DNA of 64,000 nucleotides, taken from contig JAVTLE010000023.1 of the NCBI GenBank assembly GCA_033439295.1, positions 248,001 through 312,000 of the forward strand. Direction: 5' to 3'. Source of the DNA: Deuterostichococcus epilithicus. Taxonomy: Eukaryota > Chlorophyta > Trebouxiophyceae > Prasiolales > Stichococcaceae. The position numbers and the translations under genes are program-made. This document shows, piece after piece, positions 25,507 through 37,172 of the stretch (position 1 is the stretch's first letter; each line of letters opens with the position of its first letter). The notes below the pieces were generated by a model. That model saw nothing but the letters and a program-made list of their open reading frames with translations. It was not told the DNA's origin and did no database searches.

Positions 25507-26694
25507 TCACACTCCCCATTCCCGCCCTTCCGGCGTCAGTCGCCAGGCCGCCAACCACTGCTCATACTCCGTCTCCGTGCAGCCACATGCCTCGCAGAAT
25601 CGGGGCTGCGCATCCCGCAGGTAGCTCAGCGTTGCGCTGAGGTCCCTGCCTTGCAGCCGCATGAAGTAGGTGCGCGGCGCGATGCGGTCCTGAAGCGAGA
25701 AGGTGATGTAAAGTGGCGACTGCGCAAGGTCCGCTACCGGCCGCCTGATGACTATCTGCAGGAAGTCCAGCTTGCGCAGCATCTTGGGCGTCGTCATGTT
25801 GACAGCCAGCAGGGCCGGGTGGCTTCGGCACAGGACAGCGGCCTGCTGCTGGGTCAGGCTGCATGCCGTTCTCAGCCGGTCAAAGTTGGTCTGCAGTGCC
25901 GTGATGCTGAAAGTTGCGATATCCGGCCGTCGGGACACCATCTTGGCGACAACCTCTGGCGCCCAGCCGAGGCCACGGCACCACTCCAGCAACGCTGACG
26001 CACGCTGCTCGATGCCGGTTGCTGAGCATGTCAACAGCGACTGCTGCCTCCCAACCACATGTGCCACCTGGGCTTTACTCAGGCTGAGGCTGTTTTTCAG
26101 CGCATCCCGCCGCTGCCGCAGGACCGCCACATGGGTGCTTAGCGTATCCGGTTGCAGTCTTAGCAGAGATGCAGCCTTGGCGCAGGTCATGCCAAGCTCC
26201 CCCCGCAGGAAGCGGGCGACGCTCTTCGGCTGTGGCGGGTCGCAGGCCAGGTAGCGTGGCCACTTGCGCAGCAGCGTGGCCATGATGGCCGCCTGCATGC
26301 CGAGGTCACTGTTGAGTACAAAGAGCAGCTGCTGCAGCCCCGCCGCACTGATGGCCGCTGGCGCCTGCGCCATACCGCCCGACGGCTGCTTGCCGGCAGT
26401 CAGCTTGCGCTTGCGGGCGGCGTTGTCAAGCCAGACGGCCGCCTCTGCGGTGCTGACACCGAGCTCGTGCCACAGGATGTCTGCGCAGGCGGGCTCCCAG
26501 CCGGTGTGTGCCGCGCCAGGGTTGCCGCCACCTTCGCCATCTTGTATGCTGTTCTTCGCGGTGCTGCTCGCCGCTGCTGCGCCGCGCTGATTGCCCGCTG
26601 CTGGTGCTGCTGCTGCTGCATTTAATCTCCTGGCATAGTGCTGCAGCTGCGTGCCTGCGAGCAGGTGTCGGCATTGCCTCGTGGCCGTGCTCAT
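25507..26694 (-). CDS. mTERF-domain organellar nucleic-acid-binding protein, single exon
   Basis: 395 aa, no intron. Residues 1-50 (MSTATRQCRHLLAGTQ, Arg/Ser/Ala-rich and nearly without acidic residues) look like an organelle transit peptide. From about residue 90 the protein consists of mTERF-type helical repeats with the usual Pro-bounded pattern, e.g. RKWPRYLAC, LRLQPDTLSTHVAVL, VSRRPDIATFSITALQTN, CRSHPALLAVN and QSPLYITFSLQDRI. The family binds organelle DNA or RNA and acts in plastid or mitochondrial transcription, splicing or rRNA maturation; the substrate cannot be told from sequence. The frame is open further 5' to about 26907, but the first ATG is at 26694. Being intronless among intron-rich neighbours suggests a retroposed or recently expanded family member (inference). 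Confidence 0.85.
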   Translation of the reverse strand: MSTATRQCRHLLAGTQLQHYARRLNAAAAAPAAGNQRGAAAASSTAKNSIQDGEGGGNPGAAHTGWEPACADILWHELGVSTAEAAVWLDNAARKRKLTAGKQPSGGMAQAPAAISAAGLQQLLFVLNSDLGMQAAIMATLLRKWPRYLACDPPQPKSVARFLRGELGMTCAKAASLLRLQPDTLSTHVAVLRQRRDALKNSLSLSKAQVAHVVGRQQSLLTCSATGIEQRASALLEWCRGLGWAPEVVAKMVSRRPDIATFSITALQTNFDRLRTACSLTQQQAAVLCRSHPALLAVNMTTPKMLRKLDFLQIVIRRPVADLAQSPLYITFSLQDRIAPRTYFMRLQGRDLSATLSYLRDAQPRFCEACGCTETEYEQWLAAWRLTPEGREWGV

Positions 26695-27867
26695 GCTTTC
26701 ACATCGTCTCAAGACCGGGCATGGCACGTGATCACCGACCTGTTGCAGGGCTGTGGGCGTGCCAGGCCTGCAAGCAGCAGGAAGACGGCGTGCCAAGGTC
26801 CGAAGTCCTGTATTGAAGGACTCGAGCACGCCGTTGCGGCGATAGCAGCGACACCCGCCCCTGCTGGTGGCTGCAGCACTTGGCCATTGAGGCGGGTTGC
26901 CGCCCAAGCATCGCGGCCGCTGCAGATGATGCCGTGGCTAGAGCTGCTTCTTCAATTCTGTAGAGTTTCTGATGTGCTCCGAGCTGCAAGGCTCTTGAAG
27001 GTGCGTAGCGCTGCTGTTCACCACGACCAAACTGAGACATCCAGCCGTGGAGAGCGGGTTTATTTGCCAGCCAGAGAGTCACGCGAAGGCGCAATCGAGT
27101 GACTTGCCGGCTCTGCAGTCTGCATGGCGCGATGGTAAGCCGGATCCGCCAGAGCCCCTGCTGGCTCAACTGCGGGGGAGCGTCCGGTGAGGCCGCCCTG
27201 TGGCGAAACCGTGCAAACTCCAGATTTCACAGCTGCTCTCAGTCGAGACCATGGCAAGCACGACTGATTCGTGCTCACAGCTGCTCTCGGAGTAGGTCTC
27301 CCACAACGTAGGGGGGACCTAGCGCAACGCCAGACAGACAACCTCCACCATCAGTTTCTGTTTCAATACCTACGGCGTCCTTCCCACCAAGCGGCTTGCA
27401 GTGTGGAGCTAGTGCTGCTTGGACAGAGGTGGACACCTACCTATGCGGGACTGAATTTGAGGTCTTACAAGGAAATCCACTGAAAAAACTGGACCCTGAG
27501 CATTGTCTCCCAGGTTTTCATAGGCACGACTTCTATACGACTTGCAAATCTGGCATGCGCGCAAAGCAGCCTGCGGCAGAAGTAGGTAAATAGAAGAAAC
27601 CACAGCACACAAAATCTGTACAGAAGTCTGCCTGTTATATGAGACCGCACTGGCTGTCGCCTGACGCTGTCGTTTGACCAACCACTCGGCCGCAGCTGAG
27701 CTACGGCACCCTATACATATGTGAGATACTGGCGACATCGCCATTGCAGCAATCACGGCAGGCACAGTGCCGCTGCTTCAGCCTTTGCAATGACTCTGAT
27801 GCGCCACTTGCTCCGACCGCTGTCTGTCTTCTGCGGCAGCTGCGCTGCCTCGGCCGCGCGCCACACG
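26695..27867. other. Intergenic, 5' of mTERF and 3' of SQD2
   Basis: 1.2 kb. Both neighbours are on the minus strand, so it holds the mTERF promoter and the SQD2 3' UTR. No open frame with family similarity or splice support was seen. Confidence 0.5.
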
Positions 27868-30800
27868 TCACTCGGACAGCAGGGGGTTGTCGGCGCCGTT
27901 GACGAGGTCTGCATACTCGTAGTGCGCCTTCGGACGCAAGGAAATCAGGTCAGCCTCTCCCATCTGGCGTCTGCCACAGCAGTGGCTACACATTCCCACA
28001 GACTGCAGTCATACCCAGTTTTGCCCATCGGACGTGCAAGTGCCGTCTTGTGGAATCTGTAATGACTCAAAGCATATGCCCCCGCCTGCCACTTGACCTT
28101 GGCACAGTCCTGTCGAGAGTCACTTACACAAGGTGCTGTCAGACCAGTGCATGCCTGCGGGCGGAAGGGGCGGGCATAATCCAGCTGCCGCGCGGCCCAG
28201 GTAACCACCGCCAGCCCGACGGCGATGACGCTGCGCAGCAGCCGTGCAAACAGCTCCCGCAGGGGCCGCCACCTGCATTGCAAGACCAGGGCGGTGCTTG
28301 AAAAAGGGATGGAAAGAGATGCAGACTGCACGATCTGCTGCCGTCCGCAGCAGCCGCGCAATCAGCCCGCGCGGCTGCGGACGCCTGCGTGGCAGGGACA
28401 GGGCTGATAGACCGCCTTTGTGCGGCAGGAATGTGACACCAAGGTCTGCTGCCAGCCCTGGCTGCTGCAGCGACCGCAGCACAAATGCAGGGGTTTAGTA
28501 ATGCATCATCCAACAGCACCCCAGCATGCGCTGACGAACGTGCACAGCCTCGTCAGCAGCAACACCAGGGCAACCCCATGGTCGCAGCCGCGTGCAGTGC
28601 GGCGCTGGAGTAGGGGTGGCGGCAGCGGTTGTACCCTGTGCCATTATACAGTTGCCGGTGAAGGGGATGGACAAGAGGATGGCGGGGAGAGGTTGATGGC
28701 TTTGAGTGTAGAATTTTGGGGCCCTCACATATGCTTGCCGCGGTAGGATGTAATGGCGCGCCGGTATTGCTGGCTGCGCAGGCGCGCGGTGGCAGCGCCC
28801 CAGCCCCACGCCTCCACCTGCGACGATAAGAAGTGGGCAGTAGGAAGCAGATGGAAGCTGCTGCTGTCGAGTCGCGGCGCTGGCACACGGCCCCGTGACA
28901 GCCGGGGCAGCTTCGGATCCTCCCTCACATGCACGTGGCAGCTGTCCAGGCTGCCGCTACGACAGCTCAGTTGAGGTGTCCAGTAGTCCGCGCCACGTGG
29001 AGATTACAGACGGAAGGAAGGCGAAGCAATGCGGGGTCGAGGCAAAGCAGGAAAGCTCCGACAGAGGAGTTCTTGACGGGAGGTCTCTCGACAGAGAAAG
29101 CTCTTGACGAAAAAGCTCAGGATAGCTCGCCTCTGCGCGTCCAGCGGCGCCCATGGCTTTCCGCTTCTCGGGTTTGGACACCAGGTCGCGCGTCAGCCGC
29201 GTCGCCTCGTCGATGTCGCCGCTGGGGTACAGCACCCCTGTGCCACCACCGGCAACAATGCAGTGATGTCAGAAGTAAGTTGGCATCAGACGCGCCGCCT
29301 CATCAATGTCGCCGCTGGGGTATGGCGCGACTGCATTTCGGATCACTGGTTCAGTGCTGCGCACGGCGCAGGGCGTCAGCAATGGCAGTCGCAACCGAGC
29401 TGACGTGCTGATGCAGGGAAACAGTCCTCCGCTGCAGCTCTTGCAGTGGACAGTGTGTCAGCCAATGGCAATGTGACATGGCAACCCAGGCTCAGGGTTT
29501 TAATCTCGCGGCTGATGCGGCGTCACAGCGCAGTCAGCAGCATGCAGGCGGCAACGGGTCGAGTGCAGCCTTCTGTGCTCCCCCATAGCCTCCTGTGATG
29601 CCCATGGCCTCCTGAGTGCAGCCTCCTGTGGTACCTGTAGCCTCCTGTGGGCTGCGGGATGGAGTCGAGCAGGCCGCCAGCAACAGCAGGCACCCCCTCA
29701 CGTACGAGTTGCGGCAGCATCCACTATGAATTTGCTTTGCATAACTGCTGCTGAACCGGTTGTTGCCGCACCTGTGGTGCCGGGCTGGGTGATGATATCC
29801 AGCAGGCCGCCCGCAGCGACAGCGATGACGGGCAGCCCCGCTGCCATGGCCTCGAGCACAACGAAGCCCAGCGTCTCGCTCTCTGATGGCATCATGAAAA
29901 TGTCTGCCGAGGCGTAGGCCTCCCGAAGGTCCTGCCCCCGCAGCATGCCCTGCAGCGAAAACGGCCGCAGCTGGACAGCACAGACAGCGATGACATGTAG
30001 CGAGCAGCACGGCAATGAGGCGAACTGCAGAGCCAGCACAGGGTTGTGTTGGACGAGCCAGCCCAGGACAACTCTCAGTGTGCATCGCTGGTGCAGCTAC
30101 CCATGCGCAAGTGGCTGGGGTGCAGCACACAGGTGCAGTGCCGCTGGCAAGCGGCGTCGGCCAGCAGGGTTTGGCACCCGGATTAAAACCGCTCGGCCCC
30201 GGCGCGGCCGGTGCTGGTTTGCCAGCCCATCTCGGACAGTCACCGCCTGCGACTGGGCCCCGCCACCGACGCCAGGATGGCCACACCAGCGGGCCGCTTT
30301 CAACCGCACAGCACGGAATCTGGATTAAGGTTTAGGGTACGATGTCAAACCATTACGAGTAGGCCGCACCATGAAGGTGACGGGAAGGCCGCGGAAGTGC
30401 TCCTCCAGGCTCGCCCGCGCGGGGCCATCGCCTACCAGCGCCAGCACTGCGCCAGGCGTCTCTTGCAGCACCCGCTTGAGAACCTGCAGGTTCTTTTCTG
30501 CGAATAGCAAGTTTGCAGATTGGCACCGGCATTTGTGTGGGGAGCGACAAGCAGGAGCGACGAAAGTGGGATGACAGGGCATCTCCTGCAACACCCGCAT
30601 GAGCCCCTTGCTCTTCACTGCAAGGGGGAAAAGAATATGGAGGCATCGGCCTCCATGAAAGGGGGCAGAAGATGACACAGGCCAAGCAGGGCCGACACCG
30701 GCCCTGGCGTCTCCCGCGGCACCCGCCTCAGCACGTCCGGGATCCTCTTGGCGGGCAGAAAGCACCAGCACCGGCATCAGTGGCAGACGTCTTCGCCGAG

Positions 30801-33528
30801 ACCACAGCGGCTGCGTTCTCAAACGTTGAGGCAGGGATGTGTGTGACTGTTGCGCGATTTGGTGTCCTGCAATATGGTGCCCTTGCAGCACACAACAGCA
30901 TCTGACAGCATCTGACGAGGTGAGGGAGATGCCCGGCTGCCTCCGAAACCTTTCAATGTACAAAATGCTTGTTTAATGATTGAGAATGATGCGTCGGCGC
31001 TCTCGCACCCGGGCCCAGGCGGCCGATGTAGACGAGGATGGGGGCTTCGGGGCGGCCGCCGCTCATGCGCGCCCGCATCGCGGCAGAGCGGTGCCGCGGG
31101 TGAAACTCCTCCGTGTCGACGCCCCGCTGCCACACGTCCAGGGTCGCGGCCTGGCACCGGTTCCGTGTGAGCTCCTCCTGCCGAGTCGGACAGTGAACGT
31201 GTGGGTGGATGGCTGATGGTTCGAAGTCACGCAGCCTCCTCGATGTTGACGCTGCGCTGCCACACTTCGAAGACCGCCGCCTGACGCCGGAGGTTGCGGT
31301 CGACTCCTCCCACCAAGGCACAATGAGGTGAACTACCCTGCCAAGACGCAGTCGGTGTCAACGTGTTCGCATCGACACGCCACACACCGCGCTGCCGCAC
31401 ACCCGTGGGTGCCGCTTCACACTGATTCCTTGCCAAGTCCCTCTGCCGGAATAAACCACAAAGAGGATGTGGATTTGTCGGAGAACGTCTCCCGGGTGTC
31501 GCCTTTCAGGGGTTCTGATCCAGTGTCCCGAGGCAGATCTGGTGTGCTTGTTGGCCTGCCTGCATTGCCTTTGCCGTCACACGCGTCAAGACGGCCACCC
31601 TGAAGCACCAGCACATGTGGCTTGGGCGCAAAAGCCGTGCCGGATGCGCTTTCAGGAAGAAACGGTGTTAATTACGTGCAGTAACTGCTCACCTGCATGA
31701 CCTTTGATGTGACGAGCGTCAGGTCGGCCACCCTGGAGCACCAGCGGATGAGGCTCCACATCGGGCGGACGAAGCCGCGCCATGTGTACTTTGGTATGTA
31801 CTCTGGCACGTGGGTGTGGTAGGAGATCACCAGCGGGATGGCCAGCAGCTTAGCGTACAGGATGGACCCAAACACCAGCGGGCCTGCGGCAGTGAAGGGC
31901 GTAGGTGTGAGTCCAGTTCAAGGCGGGTGGGCCAGCAGGCTGGCAAAGAGGATGGACCCACACATCGTCGGGCTTGCGCGGCGGCAGAGTGTTTAGGATC
32001 CAGAGTTTGGGTGCATGCCAGTGGTAGGGAGTGACTAGCAGGATGGCCAGCAGCTTGGGTTTGCCACCCTGGATCGGACAAGACCCAGGAAGTGCAGTGA
32101 CGAACTGCCTGTTTGGCTGATGTGATGTGCCCGCCATCAACACTGGGTGAGGCTCCACTGCGGCGACGGCGCGACAGACCGGCTGTCGAAAGGCAAGCAG
32201 CTGTGTGCATGCGTCTCCATGCAGGGTGGTTCGGGATGAACCTGCGCGCCTGGCGAGGAGGCGTTGACCATGTGGGGGCGCATCGCAATGTTGAGCCATA
32301 GCACGATGAATGAGCAGTCAGCACTACTTGCAGCAGACGAATCAATGACAGATGGCCATCAGAACGGCATGAAGCTGCCCGAATGAACCTACCCGGAGAG
32401 GACGCGTGAATGATATGGGGGCGCGTCATGATGAGGTGCCAGAGCACACGAAGCGAGAAGCCGAAGCCAAGCAACAGCGTCGGCGCTGGGTATTGCGGCA
32501 GCTTGAAGCCCAGGATGCTGACCACCTGCATTTACAAAAGATTCAGGTTGGAATGATTGCGCTTCCGATATCATGCGCTGAGCAACTGGTGACACCGACG
32601 ACTTTCTTGAGGCAAGCGAAGGTTGTTTCGGACAACCTCTCCAGTGTGATGAGCGCTGTGGCACTCTGCACCAGCGCCTTGTTGGGCTTGGCATCGTTGT
32701 CGCATGATACGGACCAGTAGTGGGCTTGAGGACATGACAGTGCTGTAGAATTTCCCACCTTTACGCCCTGATGCTCTCTGTCAGCGGCCTCTCATCAGGC
32801 ATGGTATCATCGCCGCATTCGATGGATAAAGTAGATGGTTTTGAGGACAATCTTTTGCCGCAGAGTTCCCAACCTTGGCTCCGTGGTACTCTGCCGGCGG
32901 CGTCTTGTCGGGGGTGAAGACCATGACGTCGTCGCCAGCGGCGCGCAGGCCTTTGATGAGGCATTCGAAGCGGTTCTTCATGCCGCTGACATGGCTGAAG
33001 GGGCTAGGCTCCTGCGCAGCGGCGCATGCAGAGCATCGAAACTGGACATCGCGCGTTGTACGATGCAAATGGAAGAGCCAAAGGTCAGATGGCCTCCAGG
33101 CTTGCGGATTGCACCGCGCCATGAGTTTGCTGCCGCTGCTGCCGCGCAGCGCTATGCATCGGCAAAGTCGAAGATCAGGAGCGGACAGGCTCATCACGCT
33201 GTGCAGGAGTGTCCGCAAGTACGCTGTCAGCTGACTGCTGGACCTCCGTAAAGCTGGCGGACCTCCAGAGAACAAGCTGGCAGACACGGTTCCTCATATG
33301 ACAGCCAAAACCCACCACGAAGATGGCCACGCGGCGAGGCTGTTCTTCATCTGCCTCAAGAGGCTGCGGTTGTGCTACAGCGGCCGCTGCAACGGTCATG
33401 CCGCGCCTCTGAAGGTCCAGTCGCTGCCTTGTGTGCCGGGCCCGCCTACGTATGCAGGCGATTTGGCGGCACGGCAGGCGCGGCGCTGTCGATAAGCTGC
33501 CCAGTTGGTGCGCCTCCAACGCCGGCAT
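27868..33528 (-). CDS. SQD2: Sulfoquinovosyltransferase SQD2 (chloroplast sulfolipid synthesis), 11 exons
   Basis: Transfers sulfoquinovose from UDP-sulfoquinovose to diacylglycerol, making SQDG at the plastid envelope. Exons in gene order: 33528-33316, 33011-32874, 32525-32393, 31883-31702, 31177-31009, 30497-30370, 29949-29772, 29237-29131, 28817-28729, 28272-28128, 27963-27868; 525 aa (Arabidopsis 510). Residues 1-45 form an Arg/Ala-rich transit-type N-terminus, then [78 protein letters not shown] and the GT4 EX7E pair E346/E354 in [16 protein letters not shown] hydrophobic stretch near the C-terminus ([17 protein letters not shown]) may anchor it. The exon 8 donor is GC (GAG|GCGAGC), required by frame and alignment. 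Introns contain exon echoes. A possible alternative start is the in-frame ATG nearer 33669. The last acceptor (27964) is pyrimidine-poor and less certain. Confidence 0.95.
29285..29335 (-). repeat. Echo of SQD2 exon 8
   Basis: The + strand GCGCCGCCTCATCAATGTCGCCGCTGGGGTA repeats GCGTCGCCTCGTCGATGTCGCCGCTGGGGTA of the exon at 29190-29230. It lies directly upstream in gene sense. Confidence 0.92.
29575..29705 (-). repeat. Echo of SQD2 exon 7 end plus short (A/G)GCCTCCTGTG tandem
   Basis: 29639-29700 resembles the exon end at 29775-29830 (GAGCAGGCCGCC-GCAACAGC against CAGCAGGCCGCCCGCAGCGACAGC). Beside it, (T/G)GCCTCCTG(T/A)G occurs four times between 29585 and 29650, a small local tandem array. 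Confidence 0.72.
30560..30775 (-). repeat. Two echoes of SQD2 exon 6
   Basis: Copies around 30575-30630 and 30695-30770 match the exon at 30440-30500: minus-strand readings [10 protein letters not shown] and [19 protein letters not shown] against the exon's [20 protein letters not shown]. Both lie upstream in gene sense and neither joins an open frame. Confidence 0.88.
31225..31430 (-). repeat. Two echoes of SQD2 exon 5
   Basis: Around 31230-31300 the minus strand reads [19 protein letters not shown]; around 31365-31430 it reads [18 protein letters not shown]. Both mimic the exon's [19 protein letters not shown]. The nearer copy ends in CGCAGC-TCCTCGATGTTGACGC, parallel to the exon's CTCCTCCGTGTCGACGC. 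Confidence 0.85.
31900..32100 (-). repeat. Two echoes of SQD2 exon 4
   Basis: 31925-31970 repeats AG-ATGGACCCA-ACA of the exon's GSILYAK start; 32020-32080 reads [18 protein letters not shown] on the minus strand against the exon's [18 protein letters not shown]. Confidence 0.82.
32210..32295 (-). repeat. Echo of SQD2 exon 3
   Basis: The minus strand reads [15 protein letters not shown], a decayed copy of the exon's [15 protein letters not shown] (32393-32440), about 150 bp away in the adjacent intron. Confidence 0.88.
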
Positions 33529-34228
33529 GGCGGGAGGCCGTCTCAGGAAGCGCGCAGAGCGGCTGCACTTGCTGTTTGTTCCCGATATGTTGTTCCCGAA
33601 CGTGATCAATTTTGAGGCGTCGTCGCAGTGAGATCGCAGGCTGGTCGAACGTTGCTCTTTTCGTCGCACGGGTGGTCAGCAACGGAAAGATCGCGAGGCT
33701 TACAGTTGGGCATCTGGCATCTCCAAGCAGGAAGATACTTGCTGCTCAAGGGCGGCCTTCATGCGAGGTCGAGTTCCGGATCCGCGCCCCTGACTGACAG
33801 CTTCACACCCAGCGCGAGCGTTTCGACATGCAGCTCGTCGTGGCAGTCCGCAAGTGCATCAGCGATTTTGCATTCAAACTGTGTCCGAGAGCATGCTGCA
33901 AGCAACATCCCAGCGATCGGCGCAGTTGTGTGCAGGTCTTGGTCGTGCTGCGGTCAGCAGGCCTCGCCAATCTTGCAGTAGATCCGGCTTTAGGTGAAGC
34001 CGTGCATGGTTCTCTGATCCCTTGATCTATCTACTTTGGCGAAGATCGCACATCGAAGATGCGGGCACACATTTGGCATGTCACCGCGCCACCGCAGCTG
34101 AGCTTTGCTGACCATGCGTATGTGCTTGCAGGTGCGCGCGCGCGGCTGAGGTCGACCGCCGGCAGACTCTGCAACTGATCTCTTTCGTCGCGGCCGCGCC
34201 TCTGTCCCTCACATCCCGCAACGTCGCA
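33529..34228. promoter_or_regulatory. Divergent intergenic region between SQD2 and the cupin-like gene
   Basis: 700 bp between divergent start codons, holding both promoters. No motif could be assigned. Short open frames here have no family similarity. Confidence 0.4.
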
Positions 34229-36257
34229 ATGGCATCCGGTGGCGGTAACAGCAGCGATGAGCAACCCAAGGTGACGCACCATTCGCTTCACACATTCCGC
34301 ACATGATCAGTGGCTGATGAATGCTTCATCTAGATTTCGCTGTGATGATGCAGAAAAAAACCTTTAAACGGCAAGCACGCTGTCAATAAGCATGACCTGC
34401 CGTCCACATATGTATGCGCCACCACAGACTCACCTCTGTCCGCCGCTACCATGGCGCCCCCCTAGTCCCCCTGCTCGCAGGACTTTCACTACACCCACCT
34501 GTGGGTGGACAAGGACGGCGAAACGCACTTGAAGGAGTGCAGCATGAAGGGCTTCGACCTGAAGTCGTATGCCAAGGTGTGCTTGGTATTCATAAGGCAT
34601 CACGGATGCGACAACAGGCCGCGCATGGTGTTGGGCAGGGCACACGGCGCCATCCCAAACGTCTTGCAAGCACACCAGCAGCAGCGACGCTCTGACACTT
34701 GGAACCAGCATGTGCCTCAAACTGGTGGTTTGCATGGTTCCAACGTTGATGAGAAGAGAGAGTCTCTACTGCTGGTGACACCTCCGCAGGACACACCCCC
34801 ACAGTTTGTAAGGGAGGGGGATCCGCCCTCAAAGGTAAGCCAGAAATTAAACAATTTATCGTTGCATTCTCCTGCCATTGTTGCTGGCGGCCGCTGCACT
34901 CTTTCTTGCCTGCTATCTTATGGCGGGCTCGCGAGTTCGCTCTGGGGACGGCACACCTCAAGACGTCTGAAACCGGGCGTTTGCCGAGGGCTGTTCGCCA
35001 TGCTGCTGTCAGGTGACTTTCAGCGAGCTGCCACCGGGCAACCGACAGGAGCCGCACCCCTGCCCCAAAGTGAGGCGCCCTGCATGCAAGGAGTCGCATG
35101 CAGGTAGTTGCGTGCAGGACGCGGCTGGGGCGGGCATCAGTCAGGCCGCCCCACCATAATTATGGAGTGGTGTCCAGCGCTTGATTGCCACTGGTAACTG
35201 CGATGAGACACACCCCTGCCAGCATGTGTCAGGTTGACTTTCGCATGGTCATTGCTCAACGTTCAGATGGAATTGGAACCGAAGACAAAACCGATGGATG
35301 ACGCAGTGTTTCGATGGGTTGTGCAGGTGCAATTCGTCGTCTGTCTTGCAGGCTCCTGGTGGGCACTCACCGCTGCCAGCATTGATTCTGTTGGTTGTCG
35401 CCTCTGCACTCCCCGCACCAGCGGGGCGCATGTCAAGGGCAGCGAAAGCGGTGGCTCGAGGCTCTGCGCACACTGCTGCCCCGCATCGTGGCCTCGTCCC
35501 CACCTTCAGACGCACCTTTCCGTTGCCGATTCACTCCCGCGCTCACGTCGCCGCGACACTGTCTACAGGTATGTGGAGACCACTGATGGCGACAGGAAAG
35601 ACTTTAAGGTCGGTGAGGTGCTGTTCCAGGTGACTGCTCCTCGGCTCTGAACCATCCGCTGCGACCGGTGGTGCGAAAAGTGATACCGGACGAACAGCTG
35701 CTGTTTTTCTGTGGTGGGCGCAATGTCCCTGCACCGACAGGACGAGGCTTGCTGCCGGCAAAGGGCGCATCGGTTGGGCCTTTCTGAAAGTGCTCCAACC
35801 GAGCTCGCCCTGCACTGCGGGCTTGTATACAGTGCGCCATCCAACATGGAGCCAGATTGAAATTGGTTGAAATGGTAAATTCCCACGGACTGGTGCTGCC
35901 GCTTTGCAGGACGACGTCGAGGACAGCCCCGCGGCCAAGACGCCTAAGCATGCGAGCGGCGTCAATGGCGACCAGCCGAACCAGCAGCTCATCCTGCAGG
36001 TGTGACCCTCTTCCGCACTAATTTACCATCACCACTGGTGTCCGACAGCCACTATTCGTTTGGCACATTCTGGCAGTCATCGCCCTGTGGACGGCGTCTG
36101 ATGCAGCACCAAATCAGGCCGCCTGCACTGGAGTATCGCAATGGGTCCAGGGGGCTGGCCTGCGTGATGCAGGCAGGCTGCTTTTGATCATCATTGTGTG
36201 GATCTCGCTCGACAGGTCGACAGGAAGCCCGAGGTGGACAACCCGGGGGCGCTCTAG
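34229..36257 (+). CDS. Small cupin-like protein, 8 exons
   Basis: 154 aa. Exons: 34229-34270, 34481-34576, 34790-34834, 35013-35069, 35327-35358, 35569-35629, 35910-35999, 36216-36257; all junctions are GT-AG and phase-consistent. After a short N-terminus (MASGGGNSSDEQPK) comes a single compact beta-rich domain: FHYTHLWVDKDGETHL, then PPGNRQEPHPCPKVQFVV, LAGSWYVETTDGDRKDF and KVGEVLFQDD. The order 'P-G-(x)-H-P ... V-(L)-G-(x2)-V-(E)-T-(x)-D-G ... G-D/E-V-L' is that of stand-alone cupins of plants and bacteria. Only part of the classical His metal triad is evident, so metal binding is uncertain. No signal peptide, so cytosolic localisation is likely. Substrate unknown. A TGTAA motif, the usual green-algal polyadenylation signal, occurs at about 36279, just after the stop. 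Confidence 0.75.
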
Positions 36258-37172
36258 TCACTGCTGAGGCTTTGATGCTGTAAGCGGCACTGACCAGGTG
36301 AGTTATGCGGCGCGGCGGCGGCAGCGGCCAGGGGATGACTTGGTGGCTGATGCCATTCGCCCAACTACCTGGGTGGGATAAGCCTTGTACGCATCGGTGA
36401 AAGAGCTGCCTGCTAAAAGCGTGGGGCTGAGCAGCAGACGTGTTGCTGCGTGGTATTCTGTTCGAGATACACAGATATGAGGCGTGCTCATTGGATTGCT
36501 TTTGGGATGCACAAGTCTCGTGCTGGAGCACAAGTTGCGCTTGAGAACGGTTGCCTTTACTGCCAGCCTTGCAGGCAAGCAGCGGGGAAGGCACATGCAC
36601 TGTCAATGCTAACTGCAAATCTCCAGCTGCGGTACTTTAAGTAGTTAACCTGAGCAGAATGACAGAATGGGCTGGTGGCACCACATACGAAAGAGGCGCA
36701 CACCGCCCATTGTGCTTCGGGTCTGCGCTACCGCTGCAAGTACAGAGCAACTGCCTACCCAAAACGCGCCTCGCCCGCATCGCCTGCTGGCAAAGAGTCA
36801 GACTCCCGCTGCTATCATTGGCCAAGTCTTTCACCCTGGAAGGACACCTACTCTCGGCACAAGCGCCGCACCCTGGAGTCCGCTACGGGTAGGTTGCTCT
36901 CATTCGAACAGCTGCCGTGCGCCCAGGGCTGGCCCGCACTGTAGCCGAGCACCAGCTGGTGCCGCCAGGGCAACAGACGCTGCCCCGCACGATGCGAGCC
37001 GGCTGCGAACGGCGCATGCCAAGTTCAAACACGTCCACGCAACTAGCCGGCAGGAGCCATGCTGGGCCACAGGGGGCGCAGCAGGCCACAGGCCTCTGAC
37101 GCGCACGCGGCGGCACGGGCTGTTGCGATTCTGGCAGCCAAGTGCGCCCCTTGGCTTCATGCCCACCTCCGC
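36258..37172. other. Interval between two convergent genes; no supported gene
   Basis: Overlapping open frames exist on both strands at 36660-37300, the longest 169 codons on the + strand from 36667. They overlap one another in different frames, lack splice support and show no family motif. Probably the 3' UTRs of the flanking genes plus spacer. Confidence 0.5.

Noticed and set aside
24827-25558. 243-codon minus-strand frame downstream of the mTERF stop
   Set aside because: Non-ATG start, crosses an undetermined base in a G-run, no motif and no splice evidence.
25507-26907. Longer 466-codon version of the mTERF protein
   Set aside because: The extra 71 codons begin at TTG, not ATG. The first ATG in frame, at 26694, opens a good transit peptide.
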